Below, in pieces: positions 8,204-15,434 of a stretch of 64,000 nt of DNA. The notes beneath the pieces were generated by a model. The model did not search any database and had not been told where the DNA came from. It was given only the letters and a program-made list of their open reading frames with translations. Positions within the stretch are counted from its first letter, which is position 1; each line of letters opens with the position of its first letter. This DNA comes from Pelotomaculum schinkii (GTDB lineage: Bacteria; Bacillota; Desulfotomaculia; Desulfotomaculales; Pelotomaculaceae), in assembly GCF_004369205.1 (NCBI RefSeq), contig NZ_QFGA01000001.1:1798001-1862000 (forward strand), in the 5' to 3' direction. The position numbers were made by a program, and so were the translations under genes.

Positions 8204-9499
8204 TTAGCGTCTGTTGCGGCCGAAGGCTTTGCGCATTATAAAATAGGAGAAACTCTCCAGGCTTTTGCGGTCCGGGATGATGGAATCCATGGCGTCGTCC
8301 ACGGTCACGATGCCCACCATGCGGCCGGTCTTGTTGGTGACCGGGACGGCAATCAGGTCATACTTCATGATCGCTTCCAGGATATCACGAGGGTCGTCAC
8401 CAGTCATGACGCTGATAACCCGGTCCTGCATGATCTCACCCAGGGGGGTGGGCGGCCTGGCGATAATCAGGTCGCGCAGCGATACCACGCCCAAGAGCTT
8501 CTCATCATCGTCCAGGACATACATATAATAGATAATCTCGGCTGAGGGCGCCACTTCCCGCAGCTTGTCGATAGCTTCCTGAGCGGTCATGTTGAACTGA
8601 AAGGCGATAAACTCGGTCGTCATGAGGGCGCCGGCGGTGCCGTCCTCGTATTCCATAAGTTCCCGGACGTCTTCCGCTTCCTCCGGCTCCATCAGGTTTA
8701 AGAGTTCGTCCGACTTTTCCCGGGTCAGTTCGCCCAACAGGTCGGCTGCCTCGTCCGGCGCCATTTCCTCCAGGATCCTCGACGCCCGTTCGCTGTCCAT
8801 GGTTTCAATAATGTCGACCTGGGTTTCCAGATCCACTTCGCCCAAAGCCTCGGCGGCGGTCTGGTCGTCCAGGGTATTGATGAAGTCCGGACGTTCGTAT
8901 TGGTCCAGGTCCTCAATGATTTCGGCAATATCGGCCGGGTGCAGCTTGCTGAATTTATCGTTGGCCTTCGCCAGTTTGATATTGGCGGTACGGGATCGGA
9001 TCGGTTCCAGGTACTGCCAGCCGACCAGGTTGGAGGGAATCCGCTCCGTCTTGGGCTCCAAACCGGTGATCCTGCGGATCAGGCCGCGCACGCCGACGTC
9101 CACCGCAGTCAGCATCAGCGCGATGTCTACCTTGTGCTGGACCCAGGACAGCTTGATATCGTTGATCCGGACCAGTTTCGAACCCTTCATGTCGACGATC
9201 TGCTTGTCAAGGAGCCACTTTTTGACCAGGATTTCGTCTTCCTGCAGGGTGTGCAGGGTGTTCTCGCCAAACGGAGCCTTTAAGGTCAGCCCTTTGCTGC
9301 TGATCTCGGCGACATCGGAGACGCGAATGAGCTCCTGGATACCCTTGCCGTACTTGATCCCGGTAACCCGGGGACAGACCGCGTCCCAACGCACCGCCAG
9401 GTCCCGCACAGTCCCCACCTTGTGGCCGGTGACGTCAGAAATCTTCCGGCCCAGGATCGAACTTATAAAAAACTCTCCCAGTATGGTGATATCGCTCAT
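8204..9499 (-). CDS. PRC-barrel / MgtE_N / CBS-pair protein without a channel domain (Mg2+ sensor)
   Basis: A soluble 431-residue protein. Residues about 10-80 resemble a PRC barrel (LGRKISDVTGHKVGTVRDL) and about 90-150 a second PRC-like segment. Residues about 185-285 are the acidic helical MgtE_N superhelix (LHPADIAEIIEDLD, MAPDEAADLLGEL). About 290-410 are two CBS motifs (GALMTTEFIAF, GEIMQDRVISVMTGD). The five-helix MgtE channel domain is absent. In MgtE the N and CBS domains sense cytoplasmic Mg2+ and gate transport. Here the partner is probably the Nramp-related transporter encoded next, which would be regulated in trans (inference). The ATG at 9499 follows GAGGGGGTGACC. An M-box riboswitch and terminator occupy the leader. 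Confidence 0.88.
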   Translation of the reverse strand: MSDITILGEFFISSILGRKISDVTGHKVGTVRDLAVRWDAVCPRVTGIKYGKGIQELIRVSDVAEISSKGLTLKAPFGENTLHTLQEDEILVKKWLLDKQIVDMKGSKLVRINDIKLSWVQHKVDIALMLTAVDVGVRGLIRRITGLEPKTERIPSNLVGWQYLEPIRSRTANIKLAKANDKFSKLHPADIAEIIEDLDQYERPDFINTLDDQTAAEALGEVDLETQVDIIETMDSERASRILEEMAPDEAADLLGELTREKSDELLNLMEPEEAEDVRELMEYEDGTAGALMTTEFIAFQFNMTAQEAIDKLREVAPSAEIIYYMYVLDDDEKLLGVVSLRDLIIARPPTPLGEIMQDRVISVMTGDDPRDILEAIMKYDLIAVPVTNKTGRMVGIVTVDDAMDSIIPDRKSLESFSYFIMRKAFGRNRR

Positions 9500-9551
9500 T
9501 CACGGTCACCCCCTCATCATATATTACCCAGATTTCCTGAAATGAGTGTTT

Positions 9552-9588
9552 ACAAAAAGCAAACTTCCCCGCGAGTAGGGAAGTTTTT
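9552..9588 (-). terminator. Intrinsic terminator, expression platform of the M-box
   Basis: On the minus strand AACTTCCC pairs with GGGAAGTT (9585-9578 and 9569-9562), followed by GCTTTTTG. It sits between the M-box aptamer and the start codon at 9499, the expected place for a transcription-attenuating platform. Confidence 0.8.
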
Positions 9589-9609
9589 GTCATAAAATAA
9601 AAAGACCCA

Positions 9610-9780
9610 TATTGTCCCCACCCGTTTGAGCTTTGGCACGTACATAGCTAGAGGAACCACCCTCAGCCACATTAAGTAAAGCCTTAATCCGGCAGTACCT
9701 GTTAACCCGTAGGCGTCTCTCGACATTTCCGGGCAGTGGCGTGTGATCTATGCAGAAGCCTCACCTAACGAGGAATATTC
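9610..9780 (-). promoter_or_regulatory. M-box (ykoK leader) magnesium riboswitch
   Basis: The minus strand contains the conserved M-box blocks in order: CGTTAGGTGAGGCT (9770-9757), CACTGCCCGGAAATGTCGAG with AGACGCC (about 9739-9712), GGGTTAACAGGTACTGCCGG (9710-9691), AAGGCTTTACTTAATGTGGC and CTGAGG (about 9685-9660), and AAAGCTCAAACGG (9634-9622). The M-box folds when cytoplasmic Mg2+ is high and then lets the downstream terminator form, so the genes should be on when Mg2+ is low. It fronts the MgtE_N-CBS gene and, through it, the Nramp-related transporter gene. Confidence 0.93.
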
Positions 9781-9789
9781 TTTGTATAC

Positions 9790-9819
9790 AGTATAAATCC
9801 ACAAAGCATGTGGAGTCAA
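9790..9819 (-). promoter_or_regulatory. Sigma-A promoter of the magnesium operon
   Basis: On the minus strand TTGACT (9819-9814), an 18-bp spacer and TATACT (9795-9790) lie about 10-15 bp upstream of the M-box 5' end, the correct geometry for transcripts that begin with the riboswitch. Confidence 0.75.
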
Positions 9820-10054
9820 CCCGACAGTGGAAAAAGTTTACCCTTTAAGGCTAACTCCTCTTAAAACCTGGAGCTAACACACCATACTTGCATGTTTCCA
9901 TTCTTTGCTGCGCTGCTTTAACGAATGAATTTTAACTTCTATGATGATTAATAAGAAATATTTCCTTTCTCGTACAGGATTACTTCAATTTACCTCGAAT
10001 AACATCATAATGACAGTATTAAGGAATTCAACTGAATTGACTTGGAGCAAATTT

Positions 10055-10082
10055 TTGCATTTTAATTTATATTTGTTAAAAT
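10055..10082 (+). promoter_or_regulatory. Candidate promoter of the nitronate monooxygenase gene
   Basis: TTGCAT (10055-10060), a 16-bp spacer and TAAAAT (10077-10082) lie 58 bp before the start codon in AT-rich DNA. TTGACT at 10037 is an alternative -35. The stretch 9840-10030 shows no gene. Confidence 0.4.
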
Positions 10083-10139
10083 AAATATGTATTATGGTTC
10101 TAAGCACTAATCAGGACTACAAAGGGAGTAGGCATAAAC

Positions 10140-11090
10140 ATGAAATTTCCACAGCTAAAAATCGGCAACCTGATTCCACGCTATCCTATTATACAAGGCG
10201 GCATGGCCATACGGGTCTCCACGGCCCCCCTGGCGGCGGCAGTTGCCAACGCCGGCGGGATCGGGATCATAGCAGCGACCGGGATGTCGGTGGCGGAATT
10301 AAAAAACGAAATCAGGCAGGCCAGGCGGCTGACCAAGGGTATTATCGGGATCAACATCATGTTTGCCGTCCGGCAATTTGCGACTCTGGTGCATGAAGCC
10401 ATAGATGAAAAAATAGACCTTATCATAACCGGCGCAGGCTTCTCGCGCGATATTTTCAAATGGGGCGCGGACGCCGGAGTGCCGATTGTATCGATAGTTT
10501 CTTCCAGCAAGCTGGCTAAAATAGCCGAAAAGTCCGGGGCCTCGGCGGTGGTGGCCGAAGGAGCCGAGGCCGGCGGTCACCTGGGCACCGACCGCTCCAT
10601 CTTTGAAATCCTGCCGGAAATTGTCGCCAACGTGAAGCTTCCGGTGATTGCCGCCGGCGGTATTATAGACGGCAGCGGCATTGCCAGGGTCATGCGGATG
10701 GGCGCCAGCGGTGTCCAAATGGCCACGCGCTTCGTCTTGAGCCTGGAATGCGCGGTGTCGGACGCGTTTAAACAAATGTACCTGAAGGCCCACCCGGAAG
10801 ATGTAATGATTATCCGGAGCCCGGTCGGCATGCCAGGCCGGGCGTTGCGCAATCCCTTTGTGAGCGATGTGATGGGCGGCTGCCCCGCCCCGATCCAGGG
10901 ATGTGAACTGTGCCTGAAGGATTGTTCCAGGGAGTACTGCATTATCCAGGCGCTGGAGAACGCGCGACTGGGCATGATTGACAAAGGCGTGGTCTTCGCC
11001 GGCAAAAACGTGAGCCAGATCAAAGATATCCTGCCGGTGCAGAGGATATTCGATAATCTAATAACGCAGTACGAGGCTGAGCCCGATTAA
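10140..11090 (+). CDS. Nitronate monooxygenase / FMN-dependent 2-nitropropane dioxygenase-like protein
   Basis: A 316-residue TIM-barrel flavoprotein. The N-terminus (YPIIQGGMAIRVSTAPLAAA, then NAGGIGIIAATGM) and the phosphate-binding barrel end (PVIAAGGIIDGSGIARVMRM, then GASGVQMATRF) are typical of the NMO/FabK group. VVAEGAEAGGHLG supplies the conserved His of the active site region. The C-terminal part has a cysteine cluster (GCPAPIQGCELCLKDCSREY) found in clostridial members and absent from classical FabK, so a metal or redox role there is possible. The family oxidises nitronates, but the substrate in anaerobes is unknown. Start ATG at 10140 after AAAGGGAGTAGG. It is monocistronic with a strong terminator. 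Confidence 0.85.
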   Translation: MKFPQLKIGNLIPRYPIIQGGMAIRVSTAPLAAAVANAGGIGIIAATGMSVAELKNEIRQARRLTKGIIGINIMFAVRQFATLVHEAIDEKIDLIITGAGFSRDIFKWGADAGVPIVSIVSSSKLAKIAEKSGASAVVAEGAEAGGHLGTDRSIFEILPEIVANVKLPVIAAGGIIDGSGIARVMRMGASGVQMATRFVLSLECAVSDAFKQMYLKAHPEDVMIIRSPVGMPGRALRNPFVSDVMGGCPAPIQGCELCLKDCSREYCIIQALENARLGMIDKGVVFAGKNVSQIKDILPVQRIFDNLITQYEAEPD

Positions 11091-11121
11091 GGGAGCGCCG
11101 CATTAAGTTGCGCAAAGGCAA

Positions 11122-11150
11122 GGCCGGCTGTTCAGCAGCCGGCCGTTTTG
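11122..11150 (+). terminator. Rho-independent terminator after the nitronate monooxygenase gene
   Basis: GGCCGGCTG and CAGCCGGCC flank a short loop (11122-11144), followed by GTTTTG, 31 nt after the stop codon. Confidence 0.88.
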
Positions 11151-11261
11151 TTGTATAACGAAAACCACCTGCTGGCAGGTGCTCATGATTTGAAAAAGAG
11201 GGCCACGGGCGCCGGTTTATCAACAAGGTTAAAGACTTCATCAACTCCTCATCCCTAAATG

Positions 11262-11293
11262 CGGGTGCGAATTTATTCGCACCTGATTTGAGC
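11262..11293. repeat. GTGCGAATTTATTCGCAC repeat
   Basis: GGGTGCGAATTTATTCGCAC flanked by AAATGC and CTGATTT, another member of the GTGCGA family. Together with the terminator it accounts for most of the 11.09-11.42 kb gap. Confidence 0.65.
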
Positions 11294-11416
11294 AACATTG
11301 TAGCGGCCGAAATGTTTTCAGGGTGAAGCCAAATTACCGGATTTTTTAATCTTCCTCGACATTTTTACAAGAAATTCAACCTGCGCCCGTGTATAATTAG
11401 GTGGGGTGATCATCAG

Positions 11417-11752
11417 TTGCAGGAGTTTTACAGGAAACACTTGAACGCTATTATTAATATCGGCTTATTCATCACCACCCTGTTGATCGCTGTAATTGCC
11501 TTTAAACTGGTTATCCCCTATTTGCTCCCGTTTCTTCTGGGCCTTATTCTCGCCGTGATTATGGAGCCATTGGTAAACCTGTTATTGCGGCTGAAGTTGC
11601 CGCGCTGGGCGGCCACGGCTATAGCCATGCTGGTCACGGTCGGTTCTCTTGTGACTGTCACCACCCTGGCCATTGCCAAAATAGTAGTTGAGTTGACCAA
11701 GTTTCTGTACAACTTACCCCGAGTTATAGAGAGAGGGGCACAGGTTTGTTAA
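11417..11752 (+). pseudogene. Truncated sporulation membrane protein YtvI (AI-2E transporter family)
   Basis: 111 residues matching only the N-terminal third of YtvI/AI-2E family permeases: two hydrophobic segments, PYLLPFLLGLILAVIMEPLV and WAATAIAMLVTVGSLVTVTT, then an amphipathic stretch. Family members are usually about 340-370 residues, so about two thirds is missing. The start is TTG at 11417 after GTGGGGTGAT. The frame ends in TAA directly within the start region of the next gene, as expected if a deletion joined the 5' part of ytvI to a downstream transporter. A short functional product is possible but unlikely. Confidence 0.65.
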
Positions 11753-12645
11753 TATCTAAAGAATGGCGCGGCTTGCTTTTGATAGTCCTGGCGGCGTCCC
11801 TGTGGGGCGTCTCTGGTTCGGTCGCCAAGCACATCTTCAACCAGCAGGTTAGTCCTTTTGATCTTACCGCAATCAGGCTTTTCTTTTCCTTTGTCCTTTT
11901 ATTTCTCTACCTAGCCGCGACAAACCGCTCCCTGCTGCGGATATCACTGTCGGATATTCCCTACTTCCTTACTTTCGGGTGTTTCGGCGTGGCTCTGGTA
12001 CAGTTTGCTTATCTTTTCACCATCAGCCAGACCAACGTGGCCACCGCGGTATTTCTCGAATACCTGGCCCCGGTCCTGGCTGCCCTGTACGGTATGGTCT
12101 TTTTGAAGGAACGGCCCCACTTTTTTAAGGTCCTCGCCCTCTTCCTGGCCGTCTGCGGCGGTATGTTTATTGTAAACGGAAGCCCGGGCGGCGGCCTGAC
12201 GGTCAACCGGGCCGGGCTCATCAGCGGTTTGGTCTCGGCTTGCGGCTTCGCCTTTTACAGCATCTACAGCAAAAAAGGTCTGGCCCGCCACAACTCCTGG
12301 ACAGTCTTGACCTACGGGTCGGCGGCAGGGTCCCTGTTGTGGAGCTTTTACCTGCCCGCCTGGCAGGCTATGGCCGGGCATTCCATTACAAACTGGTTGT
12401 TTTTTCTGTACATCGTCGTTTTTGCCACCATCCTGCCTTACGGCTTTTTCATCCTCGGTTTAAAATACCTGGACCCCGTCAAGGCCGGCATCATCAGCAC
12501 GCTGGAGCCGGTCATCGCAGCGGTGGTAGCCTGGCTTTTCCTGCGCGAGGCCCTCTTTCCCCTGCAGGTGCTGGGCGGCGCGCTGGTATGCGCCGCCGTA
12601 ATCATGGTCCAGGCGGCAGGGACGGTTGATAGAGTTCCACAATGA
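11746..12645 (+). CDS. EamA/DMT-superfamily permease (10-TM drug/metabolite exporter)
   Basis: A 299-residue protein with ten hydrophobic helices forming two EamA repeats. Signature stretches are LLIVLAASLWGVSGSVAKHI at the first helix, LEYLAPVLAALYGMVFLKER at the end of the first repeat, and STLEPVIAAVVAWLFLREAL at the end of the second. Such proteins export amino acids or other metabolites; the substrate is unknown. The start is a TTG at 11746 with GAGAGGGG 7 nt upstream, overlapping the last codons of the ytvI fragment, so translation is probably coupled. Its last 44 bp overlap the 3' end of the convergent coiled-coil gene. Confidence 0.85.
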   Translation: MLISKEWRGLLLIVLAASLWGVSGSVAKHIFNQQVSPFDLTAIRLFFSFVLLFLYLAATNRSLLRISLSDIPYFLTFGCFGVALVQFAYLFTISQTNVATAVFLEYLAPVLAALYGMVFLKERPHFFKVLALFLAVCGGMFIVNGSPGGGLTVNRAGLISGLVSACGFAFYSIYSKKGLARHNSWTVLTYGSAAGSLLWSFYLPAWQAMAGHSITNWLFFLYIVVFATILPYGFFILGLKYLDPVKAGIISTLEPVIAAVVAWLFLREALFPLQVLGGALVCAAVIMVQAAGTVDRVPQ

Positions 12646-13759
12646 GCTTGCCTTCTTCGGAACGGATATCTGTGAGGCGGTAGCCCCGCGTGCGATCACC
12701 CAGGTCAACGGACAGGCTCTGCTCTGAAGCTATATATTTCAGCACTTCACTGGTTACCGGCAGTCCCGCGAGCAGCACGCGAGCCGGCTGAAAGCGGACC
12801 TTACCGTCCCCGTCCAGCACAAAGGCGCCTTCCATCCTGAAATCGGTACCAGCGGCTTCAGCGCGGCCGGAGATGGCAAACAACCCACTGGAAGAGCGCA
12901 CGGAAAGCGAAGCCAGGTTCGGGTCATCCTGTCCAAAAAAAACCTTATTTATTTCCTGGTCCGCGAACTCTATCCGCAGACCTCTCCCGCTCAGCGAAAA
13001 TTTTTCCGGAGACAAGCTGTTCCAGGGCAGCGAGTTCAGGTGAGACAGCAGGTAGCGCAGAGAAGTAATTGACTGATAAAGGACAGTTTCAGACTGGAGC
13101 ACCTCGTCGGCCAAGCCCGTGGACTGCTGCCTGAGATCCGCCAGAAAAGCTTCCCGCCCGGCCCGGTCACGGTCCATTTCGACAAGCTTTTGAGACAGGG
13201 CCGTGATTTTGGCCGTAAGTCCGGCCTGCGCCTGCCGCAGGGTTTCCGCCTGCTCCTCCTGGTGGCGCTGCAGGTCCCTGACCTCTTCGAGCAACCTTAC
13301 CTGACCGATAATGATGGTCTTTACTGATTCCGCCCTTGCTACAAAATCGTTAAAATCCACCGCACTCAGGATCACCTCCAGGTAGGCAACGGGACCGTAG
13401 CGGTACAGAAAGTTGACCCACTGGCCAAGCCTGTCCCGGCCCGCGCGCAACTGCTCGCGGGTCACTTGCAAACCGGCCTCGGAATCCGCCAGGGCCTGCC
13501 GCACCACCGGGATTTCACCGGTGAGCCGCTCGTGTTCCTGCCGCGCGGCCTCTATCCTGACATCCCAATCCAGGAGTTCCGCTACCAGCGCTCTTTCTTG
13601 CTCATTCAGCCCCGCCAGCCTGTTTACGGCCTCATTGCGCCCTTCCAGCGCCGCAGGTCCAGCAACCGGGTTAGCTGCCCGGCTGCCGTCAAAGGCGGCC
13701 AGGAGACCGACCGCGATGGTTAATACAACAAAAAGGCCGCGCCTCACTGCCCTGTTCAC
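12602..13759 (-). CDS. Secreted coiled-coil protein (CwlO/EnvC-like N-terminal type)
   Basis: 385 residues with a signal peptide (RRGLFVVLTIAVGLLAAFDG, cut near SRAA) and long heptad-rich helices at about 40-130 and 150-220. A C-terminal globular part (about 235-385) has no catalytic motif I recognise. The coiled-coil resembles the N-terminal domain of CwlO/EnvC-type peptidoglycan hydrolase regulators (LNFLYRYGPVAYLEVILSAV-like block), but there is no NlpC/P60 or LytM domain. Its ATG overlaps the galE stop codon by four bases (ATGA), so the two are cotranscribed and translationally coupled. A role in cell envelope assembly is inference. Confidence 0.7.
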   Translation of the reverse strand: MNRAVRRGLFVVLTIAVGLLAAFDGSRAANPVAGPAALEGRNEAVNRLAGLNEQERALVAELLDWDVRIEAARQEHERLTGEIPVVRQALADSEAGLQVTREQLRAGRDRLGQWVNFLYRYGPVAYLEVILSAVDFNDFVARAESVKTIIIGQVRLLEEVRDLQRHQEEQAETLRQAQAGLTAKITALSQKLVEMDRDRAGREAFLADLRQQSTGLADEVLQSETVLYQSITSLRYLLSHLNSLPWNSLSPEKFSLSGRGLRIEFADQEINKVFFGQDDPNLASLSVRSSSGLFAISGRAEAAGTDFRMEGAFVLDGDGKVRFQPARVLLAGLPVTSEVLKYIASEQSLSVDLGDRTRGYRLTDIRSEEGKLIVELYQPSLPPGP

Positions 13760-14742
13760 TTTTCAAAGCCCTGGGGGTGACTGAGATGCCAGCGCCAGGC
13801 AGTTTCAATTATGTCTTTCAGTCGTGGATATAGAGGCTGCCAGCCCAGTTCGCTCTTAATCTTGTCCGATCCGGCCACCAGCATGGCCGGGTCACCGGGC
13901 CGCCTGGCCGTAAATTTGACAGGCAGGGTCCTGCCCACCACTTCCCCGGCTGTCCTGATAACGTCCAGGACCGTATAGCCGTTGCCGTTGCCCAGGTTGT
14001 AAGCGCTGGAAGGGGCTCCGCCGGCCAGCGCGTCCAGGGCCAGGATATGGGCCTGGGCCAGGTCGTTGACGTGGATATAGTCGCGCACGCAGGTACCGTC
14101 GGGCGTGGGGTAATCATTACCGTAAACCTCGAGGTGGGGCATCTGCCCCAGGGCAACCTTAAGCACCAGCGGAATCAGGTGCGTCTCGGGCGTGTGGTCT
14201 TCCCCGATATCTCCCTCCGGATCGGCGCCCGCAGCGTTGAAATAGCGCAGAGAGGCCCAGCGCAGGCCGTAGGCGTCGCCGTACCAGCGCATAGCGCCCT
14301 CCAGCGCCAGCTTGGTTGCCCCGTAGGGGTTGGTAGGGTTGGCGGGATGGGACTCCGGTATGGGGACCTCCCGCGGTTCCCCGTAAACCGCCGCCGTAGA
14401 GGAGAAAACCAGATAGCGGACCTCCGACTCAACCATAGCGTCCAGAAGGTTCAGGCCTTTGACCACGTTGTTGTGGTAGTAGTCCGACGGAAGCCGGACC
14501 GACTCGCCGACCTGGCTGCTGGCCGCGAAATGCATGACGGCATCCACCTCGAACTCCGCAAAGAGCTGCTTCAAAAGAGCTCTGTCGGAAGTGTCCCCTT
14601 TTACCAGGAATCCTTCCTTTACGGCAGCCTGGTGTCCCCTGGTGAGGTTGTCCAACACTACCACCTGGTGACCCCTGTTAACAAGCTCGCGAACGGTGTG
14701 ACTGCCGATATAGCCGGCCCCCCCGGTAACCAGTATATTCAT
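13756..14742 (-). CDS. galE: UDP-glucose 4-epimerase
   Basis: A 328-residue extended short-chain dehydrogenase. It has the NAD-binding TGGAGYIGSHTVRE at the N-terminus, the catalytic Ser/Thr block FSSTAAVYGEP, and YxxxK in NPYGATKLALE. Substrate-loop motifs RYFNAAGADPEGDIGEDH and LIPLVLKVALG are diagnostic of GalE rather than other epimerases. It interconverts UDP-glucose and UDP-galactose for envelope polysaccharide synthesis. The start is ATG at 14742 with AAAAGGAG seven bases upstream; the ATG at 14760 would place the Shine-Dalgarno inside the gene. It is first gene of an operon with the coiled-coil envelope protein. Confidence 0.95.
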   Translation of the reverse strand: MNILVTGGAGYIGSHTVRELVNRGHQVVVLDNLTRGHQAAVKEGFLVKGDTSDRALLKQLFAEFEVDAVMHFAASSQVGESVRLPSDYYHNNVVKGLNLLDAMVESEVRYLVFSSTAAVYGEPREVPIPESHPANPTNPYGATKLALEGAMRWYGDAYGLRWASLRYFNAAGADPEGDIGEDHTPETHLIPLVLKVALGQMPHLEVYGNDYPTPDGTCVRDYIHVNDLAQAHILALDALAGGAPSSAYNLGNGNGYTVLDVIRTAGEVVGRTLPVKFTARRPGDPAMLVAGSDKIKSELGWQPLYPRLKDIIETAWRWHLSHPQGFEK

Positions 14743-15059
14743 TGTTCTACTCCTTTTCATTGTTATAAAATTATTTCATGCGAAACATCACTTTTCCGGG
14801 ATAACAAATCCCTGATTGGAAGAATAAGGATTACTCTGATGTTGTGCTCAAATTATACCATACGCTTCCTGGCCGGACAATTTTACATTTAATGGAAAAT
14901 ATGACCGGGATCGCTATGATCCTCCAACCGTAGGGCGGCCTCGACTTTCTATGAAAGGGGGCCGCCGCCCTTAACGCTGTAAACGCGCGGCTTATCCCCC
15001 GGCGGGACAGGCTAAAAACAACAAAAAAAACGAGTCCTACCCTGAAAATAACTGTACCG

Positions 15060-15310
15060 CTGTTCAGCTCACAGAGCGAATCCCCCAAAATGTAGGTGCG
15101 AATTCATTCGCACAAATGTTACATCAGCTACAACAAGTTCGGCGCCGGCGCGCCGTGTGCGATTGAAATCGCACCTACATCGGCTGGTATTTTCATGATA
15201 CGTGGCGCCGCGATAGCGGCGTGTGGAACGACTCTGAAAACAAGAGTCAGACATACGAACCGATCCCCCAAAATGCAGGTGCGAATTTATTCGCACAAAG
15301 GTTACCTTAG
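15060..15310. repeat. Cluster of GTGCGA repeats and CGCCGCGATAGCGGCG palindrome
   Basis: Three GTGCGA palindromes lie here: GTAGGTGCGAATTCATTCGC (15093), TGTGCGATTGAAATCGCACC (about 15157) and GCAGGTGCGAATTTATTCGC (15276). A GGCGCCGCGATAGCGGCG palindrome lies near 15201. The segment TCCCCCAAAATGxAGGTGCG occurs twice (15081 and 15262), so the unit is tandemly duplicated. The remaining intergenic DNA from 14.76 to 15.43 kb shows no gene. Confidence 0.7.
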
Positions 15311-15366
15311 ATCACCAAGTGCGGCGCGACGCGCTTTTGTGCGATGGTTGACAGGCCATGCAGACG

Positions 15367-15402
15367 CAGAGCCGCTGTCCCTTACCGGAGACAGCGGCTC
15401 TG
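15367..15402. terminator. Hairpin downstream of the PAS kinase gene
   Basis: AGAGCCGCTGTC pairs with GACAGCGGCTCT around a TCCGGTAAGG-type loop, a 12-bp perfect stem 33 bp beyond the kinase stop. T residues are weak on either side, so its efficiency as a terminator is uncertain. Confidence 0.55.
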
Positions 15403-15434
15403 TTCTTCATCATGCTCATGCGGCTGCTTGCGTG

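Noticed and set aside
9600-9830. Small structural RNA such as 6S RNA at 9.6-9.8 kb
   Set aside because: The conserved blocks and position fit the M-box riboswitch on the minus strand, with promoter and terminator in register.
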